Shown piece after piece: positions 8,555-15,520 of a stretch of 39,114 nucleotides of DNA. The notes under the pieces were generated by a model. The model had not been told where the DNA came from, did no database searches, and was given only the letters and a program-made list of their open reading frames with translations. The stretch spans positions 1-39,114 of the forward strand of contig NZ_UPZP01000010.1 of assembly GCF_900538805.1 (NCBI RefSeq), read 5' to 3'. The first letter of the stretch is position 1. Every line of letters starts with the position of its first letter. The position numbers and the translations under genes were made by a program. This DNA comes from an uncultured Dialister sp. Lineage in GTDB: Bacteria > Bacillota > Negativicutes > Veillonellales > Dialisteraceae.

Positions 8555-8646
8555 GCCTGCCGCCGCAGGCGGCATTTATAATCATCGCCCGATAGGGCGA
8601 TACCGCCACCCTCTGAACCCTATGAACCCGGCCCGCGCAGCGGGCC
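8555..8646. repeat. Cluster of three perfect hairpins
   Basis: GCCGCC-GCA-GGCGGC (8559-8573), ATCGCCC-GATA-GGGCGAT (8584-8601) and GGCCCGC-GCA-GCGGGCC (8630-8646) occur within 90 bp. Two units of the 9-bp GAACC repeat lie between the last two. Stems differ but the loops follow GNA or GNNA. Confidence 0.8.
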
Positions 8647-8781
8647 ACTGTCCCACTGTCCCACTGTCTCACTGTCCCACTGTCCCACTGTCTCACTGTC
8701 TCACTGTCTCACTGTCTCACTGTCTCACTGTTCCACCAGCCCACCAGCCCACTAGCTCACTAGTTCACCAGAGCACCACTC
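8646..8781. repeat. Period-8 tandem array, 17 units
   Basis: Exactly 17 units of 8 bp: eleven of the form CACTGTYY, then six drifting to CACCAGCC, CACTAGCT and CACCAGAG. The array ends four bases before the -10 box of the next gene, so it supplies the -35 region. A related array is at 37603-37650. Confidence 0.93.
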
Positions 8782-8782
8782 A

Positions 8783-8791
8783 TGCTATAAT
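8783..8791 (+). promoter_or_regulatory. Extended -10 promoter of the hydroxyacid dehydrogenase
   Basis: TGC plus a perfect TATAAT at 8786-8791, 46 bp before the ATG. The -35 position falls inside the period-8 array. Confidence 0.65.
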
Positions 8792-8837
8792 ATAGAAAAC
8801 AGGATTGGCATGATTTCAATGAAAGAGGTTGATTCCC

Positions 8838-9782
8838 ATGAAACTGGTTGTGATTAACAAGTTATCCGATGAAAAAATCAATGCATTGAAAAAGGCGGTG
8901 CCCGGTTCCGTGGTGGAGGCCTACAAATCGCCGAAGGAAGCTCTGCCCCATGTGGCAGACGCCGACGCCATTGCTCTTTGGGGATTCCAGGATGTGGAGC
9001 CCCTTCTTCAGGCGGCGCCCCATGTACGCTGGGTTCATTCCCTCTCCGACGGCGTGGAAAAACTCCTTACCCCCAGCATGATGGAAAGACCCATTATCCT
9101 CACCAACTCCCACGGCGTTCACGACCGGGCGGTATCGGAACACACCATGGCCCTTCTTCTCTCCTGGTTCCGCCGCATTCCCGAAGCCGTCCGCAGCCAG
9201 TCAGCCCACAAATGGTCAAGGCCCCACGGGGAATCCCTCTTCGGCAAGACCATCCTCATCGTAGGCTTCGGCAGCATTGGCAGAGCCATTGCCCAGCGGG
9301 CCAAAGTCTTTGAAACCCACATTCTGGCCGTGAAGAAACACCTGTCCCATGAAATGTTTGCGGACCATGTATACACCCAGGAAGAAATCATGGACGTCCT
9401 GCCAAAAGCGGATATCATCATCGCAGCCCTGCCGGCCACACCGGAAACGGATAAATTTTTCGACGAAGAAAAATTCAAAGCCATGAAGAAAACGGCCCTC
9501 TTCATCAACATTGCCCGGGCCTCCGTGGTGGATGAACCGTCCCTGGTAAAGGCCCTGGAGGAAGGAGAAATCGCCGGTGCCTGCATGGACGTATTCTCCA
9601 AAGAACCGCTCCCCGAAGACCACCCCTTCTGGGATATGGAAAATGTCATCATGACACCCCACATTGCCTCCATGGTACCGGACTTCTGGAACAAACTTAC
9701 CTACCTCCTGGAAACCAACTTCATCGCCTTCAGCCGTGGTGAAAAACTGCTGAACGAAGTGGATAAGAAAAAAGGATATTGA
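8838..9782 (+). CDS. D-isomer-specific 2-hydroxyacid dehydrogenase
   Basis: A 314-residue NAD(P)-dependent oxidoreductase that would interconvert a 2-oxoacid and its D-2-hydroxyacid. The Rossmann motif GFGSIG lies at about 142-147. The catalytic Arg (in NIARASVVDE, about 227), Glu (in DVFSKEPLPEDH) and His (in MTPHIAS, about 274) are all present. The ATG at 8838 is chosen over a TTG at 8829 because GAGG (8825-8828) is correctly spaced. At the end of the second strand, where NAD-specific enzymes have Asp, the sequence reads AVKKH, so cofactor choice may be unusual. Substrate unknown. It is a single-gene unit with its own promoter and terminator. Confidence 0.93.
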   Translation: MKLVVINKLSDEKINALKKAVPGSVVEAYKSPKEALPHVADADAIALWGFQDVEPLLQAAPHVRWVHSLSDGVEKLLTPSMMERPIILTNSHGVHDRAVSEHTMALLLSWFRRIPEAVRSQSAHKWSRPHGESLFGKTILIVGFGSIGRAIAQRAKVFETHILAVKKHLSHEMFADHVYTQEEIMDVLPKADIIIAALPATPETDKFFDEEKFKAMKKTALFINIARASVVDEPSLVKALEEGEIAGACMDVFSKEPLPEDHPFWDMENVIMTPHIASMVPDFWNKLTYLLETNFIAFSRGEKLLNEVDKKKGY

Positions 9783-9792
9783 CAGCCATTTG

Positions 9793-9840
9793 AAAAGGGG
9801 CTGTGAAAAAATGTTTAATCATTTCTTCACAGCCCCTTTT
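9793..9840 (+). terminator. Terminator of the hydroxyacid dehydrogenase
   Basis: AAAAGGGGCTGTGAA pairs with TTCACAGCCCCTTTT around a partly paired loop and ends in T. It is also the first part of a dispersed repeat whose second copy starts near 38895. Confidence 0.88.
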
Positions 9841-10018
9841 CCGCTTCGTTTATAGATGCAGAAAATTGCCAAAAATAACAGTAAGCTGTTCTCCGAATTG
9901 TCATCTCGAGCGGAGCTGCATGTCGATATGAGGGCAAAGGTATTTGGCTCTATTGAGACTCTGAGTCGAGAGATCTCCCGTCACAGTGTGGCTTGTCTCA
10001 TTTTGGAGTGAGATTTCT
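9797..10018. repeat. Long direct repeat, copy 1
   Basis: From the terminator to about 10018 this matches 38898-39114 almost base for base, including AGCTGTTCTCCGAATTGTC, GAGCGGAGCTGCATGTCG, TATTTGGCTCTATTGAGAC and GAGTCGAGAGATCTCCCG. A decayed third copy follows the terminator at 5549. No ORF is credible. Confidence 0.9.
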
Positions 10019-10195
10019 CCACTTCGCTCCGCTACGGTCGAAATGACAATGAAGCGGGGTGAGTGTTTGTGTCAATTTGTTCCTTGCAAAATAACGATAA
10101 GGCGTCTGCCGCCAGGTTGCCTAACTATCTGATAGAGACTCAATCATTTTTTCACAGCCCCTGCCCGATAGGGCAATATAGGTCCGAAAAATGCA
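10019..10195. other. Spacer with partial repeats
   Basis: The first part still resembles the GTCATTTCGAGCG / GAGATTTCTCC repeat family. CATTTTTTCACAGCCCC near 10145 is a lone half of the terminator stem, followed by CCCGATAGGG. No gene is seen. Confidence 0.5.
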
Positions 10196-10205
10196 AGAAA
10201 AGAAC

Positions 10206-10345
10206 TGACGCCCCTATCCTCCGTCGCCTTCGGCGTGCACAGCGAACACATTTTGGAGGAGCGCTAGCGACGCGCAAAATGTAGTGAGTCGTTTCCCCTT
10301 TAGGGGCCACCCCCTTCCTAAGGAAGGGGGCTTTTGCACTTCGTC
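10206..10345. repeat. Hairpin repeat module with covarying stem, copy 1
   Basis: Matches 33960-34092. It contains CGCC-TTC-GGCG, a stem ACATTTTG (10248-10255) with CAAAATGT (10275-10282) around a conserved core of about 19 bases, CCCC-TTTA-GGGG, and a CCCCCTTCCT hairpin. In the other copy the first long stem is ATGATTTG with CAAATCAT: three base pairs changed on both sides. Confidence 0.85.
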
Positions 10346-10590
10346 ATGTGTCAATGGTGACACAAAGGCAAATTTCATAACGCAGGCTCCTTCCCCAGGA
10401 AGGAGCTGGGCGGAGCCCTGAGGATAGGTCCGAAAATTCCTTGGTGGACTTGACGCCCCTATCCTCCGTCGCCTACGGCGACACCTCCTTCCGAAGGAAG
10501 GAGGCTATGGCTCATCGGCATGTACCACCGGTGTCACAAATGTAAATTCCGTAACGCTGTCTTCATACTTATCGCTGCGAAGCAGCGATA
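10346..10590. repeat. Further hairpin repeat modules
   Basis: Two units end in the shared text TAAATTCCGTAACG or a variant. One is followed by GCTCCTTCC-(CC)-AGGAAGGAGC and GGGC-GGA-GCCC (10408-10418), then TGAGGATAGGTCCGA. The other has CGCC-TAC-GGCG, a CCTCCTTCC hairpin and ATCGCTGC-GAA-GCAGCGAT (10571-10589). Related text is at 33782-33940 and, inverted, at 37283-37478. Confidence 0.8.
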
Positions 10591-10619
10591 CCACAACCCT
10601 CTGAACCTTTTCCCTGATA

Positions 10620-10628
10620 TGCTATAAT
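10620..10628 (+). promoter_or_regulatory. Extended -10 promoter of the deacetylase-SDR unit
   Basis: TGC plus a perfect TATAAT at 10623-10628, 48 bp before the ATG. A CTCTGAACC unit lies just upstream. Confidence 0.65.
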
Positions 10629-10675
10629 GTAGAAAATAAATTCGATAACCAGGATTTCATGATGAGGAGATAACT

Positions 10676-11989
10676 ATGGCAGGGAAAAAACGGGTACGGA
10701 GAACGAGAGCAGCAAAGAAAGGGGGACATCCATTTCTAGTGCTTCTTTTCTTTATTGCTCTTATTATGGGATCCGCCTACATGACGGACCGCATGACCAA
10801 TGCTCCCGATTCGGAGGTGGCCCAGAACGTGACCACTATCGGCCACCTGTTTAACGACAAGGAAATGCAGGGCCTGGTGCCGAAGGAGGACCAGGGCACG
10901 CCGGAAAGCGTGAAGGAAAAAATCAAGGCCGCCATGGACAAGGTGGTGACGGTACAGGTGAAGGCAGACGATGAAGAGCCGGCTAAGGAAAAGAGCACTT
11001 CAAAAACCTCTTCTGCTCCCGCAGCCGGTGCAAAGGAAGAAAAGACATCTTCCTTCAGCCTGCCCGCCATTGTGTCGAAAATCACAGGAAAAGGGGAAAG
11101 CGGTGAAAAGACAGCCGCCGCTCCTTCCCATGAGGGAAAAGCAGCTGCTCCTTCTGCTTCTGCTGCTTCCGCTTCATCTGCCTCATCCGCCTCTATTTCC
11201 TCCGCTTCTTCCAAAGCGGCTCCTTCCGTGAAGAAGGATGCAGGAAATACAAAAGCTCCTGCCAAGCAGAGTGCCGCTCCTGCAAAAGCCGCACCGGCCG
11301 CCGCACCTAAGCCCAATGTTCCCGCTGCGGTGAAGGGAAAGCTGGCCGTCGTCATTGACGATGCAGGGCGGGACCTGGAATCCCAGCATGTCTATGAATC
11401 CCTGGGCATTCCCCTTACCCTGGCGGTTATGCCGAACCAGGTTCACACCAGGGACGCCGCTCTCTCCTGGCACGCCCATGGACTTCCTGTGATTCTTCAC
11501 CAGCCCATGGAATCGGTTTCCGGTATCGGCATGGAATCCAAGGTCATCCTCACTTCCATGGGTGATGAGGAAATCCGGAGCCTCCTGAAGAGCTCCCTCT
11601 CCCAGGTGCCCGAAGCGGTGGGTATCAATAACCACCAGGGCTCCAAGGCCACTACGGATCGGCACACCATGGACGTGGTGATGAATGAACTTCACCACCG
11701 CCGCCTCTTCTTCTTCGACAGCCGCACCAATTCCACCACCGCCGCCGACGCAGCAGCCGCCTCCTACGGCGTGCCCTACGTGAGGAATGATCTTTTTGTG
11801 GATAATGAAGCCGACGTGGCCGCCATTTCCGCTATGATTCGGGAAGCCGCCAAGCGGGCACAGAAATATGGTACCTACGTCATTATCGGCCACTGCCGAC
11901 CCAAGACAGCGGAGGCTTTCCGCCAGATGGTGCCGCAGCTTGAAAAAGAGGGTATCCAGTTCGTTTACGTTTCTTCCCTTGCGAAATAA
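10676..11989 (+). CDS. Divergent polysaccharide deacetylase (YibQ-like)
   Basis: The 437-residue protein has a basic N-terminus, one membrane anchor (about 18-36), a long Ala/Ser/Lys-rich low-complexity linker (about 95-220) and a C-terminal deacetylase-like domain (about 222-437). The domain begins with KLAVVIDDAG and contains GINNHQGS, FFDSRT and a late VIGHCRP, which mark the divergent polysaccharide deacetylase family of diderm bacteria. It should act outside the cytoplasmic membrane, probably on cell wall or envelope glycans. Activity is unproven even for well-studied members. GAGGAG precedes the ATG. An SDR gene follows after 10 bp. Confidence 0.88.
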   Translation: MAGKKRVRRTRAAKKGGHPFLVLLFFIALIMGSAYMTDRMTNAPDSEVAQNVTTIGHLFNDKEMQGLVPKEDQGTPESVKEKIKAAMDKVVTVQVKADDEEPAKEKSTSKTSSAPAAGAKEEKTSSFSLPAIVSKITGKGESGEKTAAAPSHEGKAAAPSASAASASSASSASISSASSKAAPSVKKDAGNTKAPAKQSAAPAKAAPAAAPKPNVPAAVKGKLAVVIDDAGRDLESQHVYESLGIPLTLAVMPNQVHTRDAALSWHAHGLPVILHQPMESVSGIGMESKVILTSMGDEEIRSLLKSSLSQVPEAVGINNHQGSKATTDRHTMDVVMNELHHRRLFFFDSRTNSTTAADAAAASYGVPYVRNDLFVDNEADVAAISAMIREAAKRAQKYGTYVIIGHCRPKTAEAFRQMVPQLEKEGIQFVYVSSLAK

Positions 11990-11999
11990 GGAGAATTCC

Positions 12000-12725
12000 A
12001 TGATACAGACAGTTTTGATTTCCGGCGGCACCTCAGGCATCGGCCTTGCCACCGCTAAAATCCTTGCAGAAGAAGGCATCCGTCCCGTTCTTCTGGGAAG
12101 AAATGAAGAACGGGGGCAGCAGGCCCAGGACCAGGTGAAAGGGAGCCTCTACGTTCCCTGTGACGTGACGGTGACAGAGGACTGCCAAAGGGCGGTGAAA
12201 GCGGCTTCATCCATTGGAAAAATCACGGGCCTTGTCCTCTCCGCCGGCATTTATGAAGAAAAACTGCTGGAAAATACCACCGACGAGGAAATAGAGCATT
12301 TCTTTTCCGTCAACGTCTTCGGCGCCATGAAACTGGCAAGAGAGACCATCTCCGCCATGAGAGGAGCGGAAGGCAGCATCGTGGCCGTGGCCTCCGACGC
12401 CGCCCTCCAGGGCAATGTACAGTGCAGCCTCTACGGTGCCACCAAGGGCGCCCTGGTTTCCTTCATCCGCTCCCTGGCCCTGGAACTGGCAGTAGAAAAC
12501 ATCCGGGCCAATGTGGTGTGCCCCGGAGATATCGACACACCCCTTCTGGACAAACAGCTTCACGACTACGGCGGCAGCCGTAAAGAAATGGGGGACTGGT
12601 ACCCCCTGATGCGCATCGGCCGCCCGGAAGAAGTGGGAGAACTCATCGCCTTCCTCCTCTCTCCCAAAGCCTCCTTCATCACCGGCGCCGCCATCCCCGT
12701 AGACGGCGGTCTCACCGACTGGTAA
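12000..12725 (+). CDS. SDR-family oxidoreductase
   Basis: A 241-residue short-chain dehydrogenase. It has the cofactor motif GGTSGIG (about 9-15), SAG in place of NAG, the catalytic Ser in VASDAAL, the YGATK catalytic Tyr/Lys motif and VCPGDIDTPLL after it. The C-terminus (ITGAAIPVDGG) is classical, as in FabG-like enzymes. The frame is open to 11868, but ATG at 12000 is preceded by AAGGAG and sits 10 bp after the upstream stop. Substrate unknown. It probably shares the promoter of the deacetylase gene. Confidence 0.92.
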   Translation: MIQTVLISGGTSGIGLATAKILAEEGIRPVLLGRNEERGQQAQDQVKGSLYVPCDVTVTEDCQRAVKAASSIGKITGLVLSAGIYEEKLLENTTDEEIEHFFSVNVFGAMKLARETISAMRGAEGSIVAVASDAALQGNVQCSLYGATKGALVSFIRSLALELAVENIRANVVCPGDIDTPLLDKQLHDYGGSRKEMGDWYPLMRIGRPEEVGELIAFLLSPKASFITGAAIPVDGGLTDW

Positions 12726-12808
12726 GAGGGCTCAGAAAAAGGAACATTCCCGCCTCCTGCAGCCATTCATCTTCTGCAGCTCAGAAAATAACAGTTGGGG
12801 TGGGAAGG

Positions 12809-12872
12809 AAAGTGCGTAACGTTAAGCTCCTTTCTCAGAAATGAGCTGGGCGGAGCCCTGAGGAACACCGAA
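12809..12872. repeat. Hairpin repeat module
   Basis: GCGTAACG, a GCTCCTTTCT hairpin and GGGC-GGA-GCCC (12848-12858), then CTGAGGAACACCGAA. It is the same family as 10381-10440 and 33880-33938; the end resembles the variant at 33620. Confidence 0.7.
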
Positions 12873-12913
12873 ACTCTTTTTCATAATCAATTCAGCCGGT
12901 TCATCACACCCAA

Positions 12914-12953
12914 TAAAAAATCCCCGCCCTTTTATGGAGGACGGGGATTATTC
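12914..12953. terminator. Hairpin, possible terminator
   Basis: AATCCCCG pairs with CGGGGATT around a 15-base loop. It is weaker than the hairpin that follows and could serve either strand. Confidence 0.4.
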
Positions 12954-12985
12954 TATTCAGACTTCTTTCATCTATGCAGAATATT

Positions 12986-13023
12986 CAAAAAAAGGCCTCA
13001 CAAACATCTGTGAAGCCTTTTTG
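12986..13023. terminator. Bidirectional terminator
   Basis: AAAAGGCCTCACA pairs with TGTGAAGCCTTTT with T-runs on both strands. It probably ends the deacetylase-SDR transcript about 270 bp after the SDR stop. Confidence 0.7.
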
Positions 13024-13329
13024 CATGGAAAAGAACATACCACATCAGGCAGTCCGTCCTGCCTTAACCTTAACCCCTGGCCGTTATGCTCTTTATTTTC
13101 CATTTTCCAGTGCACTGAAGTGAAGCAGCCTCCTTTTCATCTCCTCCCTCCTGCTCCATGGATGGGCGCCTGCAGGATTTCTGAGAGGACTTCGCCGGTG
13201 CTGTTTCTATATGGATAGTCCGGCTCTGGAAGGAGGCGTATCAATGGCAGGTCTGCAAAAGAAAATCTGAAAGCTCTTCTTGGATGATTAAATATAAAAT
13301 CCGATTCCTTTGCAAAATGATAAATCCTA
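13024..13329. other. Spacer with no recognised content
   Basis: No gene, repeat or RNA structure is recognised between the terminator and the next promoter. Confidence 0.5.
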
Positions 13330-13359
13330 TTGGTACATTGGATAGGTTTTAGGTATAAT
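13330..13359 (+). promoter_or_regulatory. Promoter of the DUF697-like gene
   Basis: TTGGTA (13330-13335) and a perfect TATAAT (13354-13359) are 18 bp apart, about 100 bp before the ATG. Confidence 0.6.
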
Positions 13360-13462
13360 AGAAGTATAAATGGTCTGAATATAGTACTGCATAGAATCAG
13401 CCATTCTCTGTGTTTGCAGTGTTATCATTGACTGGCCCGGAGGTCCGGGCAGGGAGGTTTCT

Positions 13463-14884
13463 ATGAGCGAAGAAAAGATTATGGAAAAGACACCGGCAGT
13501 TCGTCCCGAAGCAGCTCCTGAAGTAAAAGAAACGGCCAAGCCGCCGATGGAAATGGAAGCGGCTAAGCCTCCGGTACCGAAGGAAGAAGCCGGTCTTCCG
13601 GCTGAAAAGGCAGAGGCTTCTGTACAGGCCGCTCCTTCCGAGGAGACCGAGGAGGTTCATGTGGATTCTCCGGAGCCGGATATGGAAATTAACATCATTG
13701 ATGACAGGGACAAGGAAGCGGAGGGCCTGATTCGCTGGGCTGCCGGCCGTGCCGGAGTGATTGTGGCGGCTCCTCTTCTGGGCACCGCAGCACTGGTGGC
13801 TAATGAGGTATACATGATTTCCAAAATCGGCACGGTCTATGGTGTGGAGCTGAACCAGAAGGCGGTGCTGTCCTTTATCGGTTCCCTGGGGGCTACGGTG
13901 GTAGGTTCTACCCTGGCCACGCTGATTCCTATTTCCTTCATGCAGATTCCCATCGGCGTTTCCGTGACCTACGGCATCGGCAAGGCTGCCCAGCGCTGGA
14001 TCAAGGATGGCATGCCCGATGATACGAAGCCCTATCGCGCTGTTTTTGAGGAAGAAAAGGCGGAAGGGGAAAAGGATGTGAAGGAGCTGGAGGAAAATCC
14101 GAAGAAGGATGAACCCCTGGGCGATGAGAAGAAGGATTTCACGGCGGAGCTGAAGAAGAACTGGAACGATGTGTATCCGGAAAAGGCTCATGAAGCGGTG
14201 GACAAGCTGGCCCGCCAGCTCACGGAGTCTGCAGGGATTCTGGGAAATAAGCTGGTGGATGCGCTGAAGAAGGCCGGTGTCACTGATGAGCAGATTGAAA
14301 AGGCAAAGTACACTGCCCTTGGCGCTTCTGAAGTGGCCCAGGAAACGGCGGAAAAAACGGCCAGGGATCTGCAGGCCATTGCCCGTATCAAGTCCAGGGA
14401 GTTCAGAAAGGATGCAGCCCGCCGGGCGGACGAAATGAAGGCCCAGGCTCGGGAGCAGATGGGTGAGCTTCAGAAGAAGACGGAGGAAATGAAGCGGCAG
14501 TCTGAAATCCAGTCTCAGCAGATGAAGCTGAAATCCGACAAGCTGAAGGCCCAGGCCCGGGTACAGATGCAGGAAGCGAAAATCCAGGCGAACAAACTGA
14601 AAATCCAGGCCCAGGAGCAGGCGGGAATGGCCCAGGCCAAGGCTCAGGAAATCTCCGACAGGGTGGTGGAATCGGCAGGCCGGTATCGGGATGCTGCCAT
14701 GGAAGCCGCCAGCCAGGCGAAGGCAGGCGTGAAGAGCACTGCGGAAGAGTACCGGGCAAAGATTGAGGAAAGGGCCAGGCAGAAACAGGCCGAGGCGGCA
14801 GAAAGGGATGGAAAAAGCGTTGAAGGTGCTGGAAAAGCTGAAGAAACTGCTGCTTCCCCTGACGAAAAAACAAAAGGCGAATGA
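13463..14884 (+). CDS. DUF697-like membrane protein with a long amphipathic helix tail
   Basis: The 473-residue protein starts with a Pro/Glu/Ala-rich disordered segment (about 1-85), followed by a hydrophobic Gly/Ala-rich region (about 92-180) with an IGTVYGVELNQKAVLSFIG phrase like the DUF697/YcjF helical domain. The remainder (about 190-473) is charged and helical. Between about 310 and 430 it repeats phrases such as KAQAREQM, KAQARVQM and KIQAQEQ, an apolipoprotein-like or coiled-coil pattern. It is likely membrane-associated; function unknown. GGGAGG precedes the ATG at 13463. It has its own promoter and is followed by a terminator. Confidence 0.8.
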   Translation: MSEEKIMEKTPAVRPEAAPEVKETAKPPMEMEAAKPPVPKEEAGLPAEKAEASVQAAPSEETEEVHVDSPEPDMEINIIDDRDKEAEGLIRWAAGRAGVIVAAPLLGTAALVANEVYMISKIGTVYGVELNQKAVLSFIGSLGATVVGSTLATLIPISFMQIPIGVSVTYGIGKAAQRWIKDGMPDDTKPYRAVFEEEKAEGEKDVKELEENPKKDEPLGDEKKDFTAELKKNWNDVYPEKAHEAVDKLARQLTESAGILGNKLVDALKKAGVTDEQIEKAKYTALGASEVAQETAEKTARDLQAIARIKSREFRKDAARRADEMKAQAREQMGELQKKTEEMKRQSEIQSQQMKLKSDKLKAQARVQMQEAKIQANKLKIQAQEQAGMAQAKAQEISDRVVESAGRYRDAAMEAASQAKAGVKSTAEEYRAKIEERARQKQAEAAERDGKSVEGAGKAEETAASPDEKTKGE

Positions 14885-15020
14885 CCAGGAAGTGAAAGGG
14901 GACCTGTCTCTGCTGCATAAGGAGCAGGTGGGCCCCGTGGAAAGAAGAGTCATTTCTCCCTGGGGGAGAAGGCGGATACGCCACCGGCGGTCCAATCATC
15001 CTTGGGTGAAAGGAAAGTAA
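14808..15020 (+). CDS. Possible small basic protein overlapping the DUF697-like gene
   Basis: A 70-codon frame from the ATG at 14808 overlaps the end of the upstream gene by 77 bp in another frame and stops seven bases before the terminator stem. The product would be Lys/Arg-rich (KALKVLEKLKKLLL near the start). The ribosome binding site is poor. It may be real, since it fills the gap to the terminator, or an accident of Lys-rich coding. Confidence 0.25.
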   Translation: MEKALKVLEKLKKLLLPLTKKQKANDQEVKGDLSLLHKEQVGPVERRVISPWGRRRIRHRRSNHPWVKGK

Positions 15021-15026
15021 TGGAAA

Positions 15027-15070
15027 GGAGCGGTGAAATCACAGGATCTATGATTTCACCGCTCCTTTTT
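15027..15070 (+). terminator. Terminator of the DUF697-like gene
   Basis: A perfect 15-bp stem (15027-15041 with 15051-15065) is followed by five T. Confidence 0.93.
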
Positions 15071-15117
15071 CCTTACCTATTATATATATTATGTGTAGGA
15101 AATTTAAAAATTCCATG

Positions 15118-15141
15118 CAAAAAAGCCGGCTTTGGCCGGCT
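15118..15141 (-). terminator. Terminator of rpmB
   Basis: On the minus strand AGCCGGC-CAAA-GCCGGCT is followed by a run of T, about 15 bases after the rpmB stop codon. Confidence 0.9.
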
Positions 15142-15156
15142 GAAAATGCAAATAAA

Positions 15157-15348
15157 TCAGATGTCTCTGTTTACTTTATGAGAACGAAGGCAACGAGTGC
15201 AGACATTCATTCTCTTGACCTGTCCGTCTACCAGTACGCGAACTCTCTGGATGTTCGGTTTCCAGGTTCTCTTTGTTTTCAGATGGGAATGGGATACGTT
15301 GAATCCCGTAGCGGTTTTCTTGCCGCAAACTTCACAATAGTTAGCCAT
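15157..15348 (-). CDS. rpmB: Large ribosomal subunit protein bL28
   Basis: The 63-residue product is bL28 of the zinc-binding type, with CxxC pairs at Cys5/Cys8 and Cys50/Cys53 and the typical TGFNVSHSHLKTKRTWKPN stretch. Start chosen at the ATG with AAGGAGGTG upstream. It is a single-gene unit with its own promoter and terminator, divergent from recG; the presence of the Cys pairs suggests the zinc-containing paralogue. Confidence 0.97.
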   Translation of the reverse strand: MANYCEVCGKKTATGFNVSHSHLKTKRTWKPNIQRVRVLVDGQVKRMNVCTRCLRSHKVNRDI

Positions 15349-15388
15349 GTGCTACACCTCCTTGCACTTCCGCAATTGCAACATTCAT

Positions 15389-15417
15389 AATATATCACAC
15401 TTGCTTTTTTTAAGCAA
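15389..15417 (-). promoter_or_regulatory. rpmB promoter
   Basis: On the minus strand TTGCTT (15412-15417) and TATATT (15389-15394) are 17 bp apart, about 40 bp before the ATG. Confidence 0.6.
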
Positions 15418-15421
15418 GTCT

Positions 15422-15450
15422 TTTACGTAATCAATTTTCAGGAATATAAT
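15422..15450 (+). promoter_or_regulatory. recG promoter
   Basis: TTTACG (15422-15427) and a perfect TATAAT (15445-15450) are 17 bp apart, about 70 bp before the start codon and back-to-back with the rpmB promoter. Confidence 0.6.
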
Positions 15451-15520
15451 AAACAGAGAATCCCAGTTTCCGCCCGGAGAGGAAATCCTTTCGGGCACTG
15501 TATTCGGAAAGGTCTTCTTC

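Noticed and set aside
8646..8781. CRISPR array
   Set aside because: Units are 8 bp with no spacers, and no cas gene is in the window. The same applies to 29522-29676.
10063..10284. 73-codon frame between the hydroxyacid dehydrogenase and deacetylase genes
   Set aside because: It lies across dispersed repeat modules and has no family features.
13397..14995. 532-codon open frame antisense to the DUF697-like gene
   Set aside because: Phe/Leu/Arg-rich noise that arises from Lys/Glu/Gln-rich coding on the plus strand.
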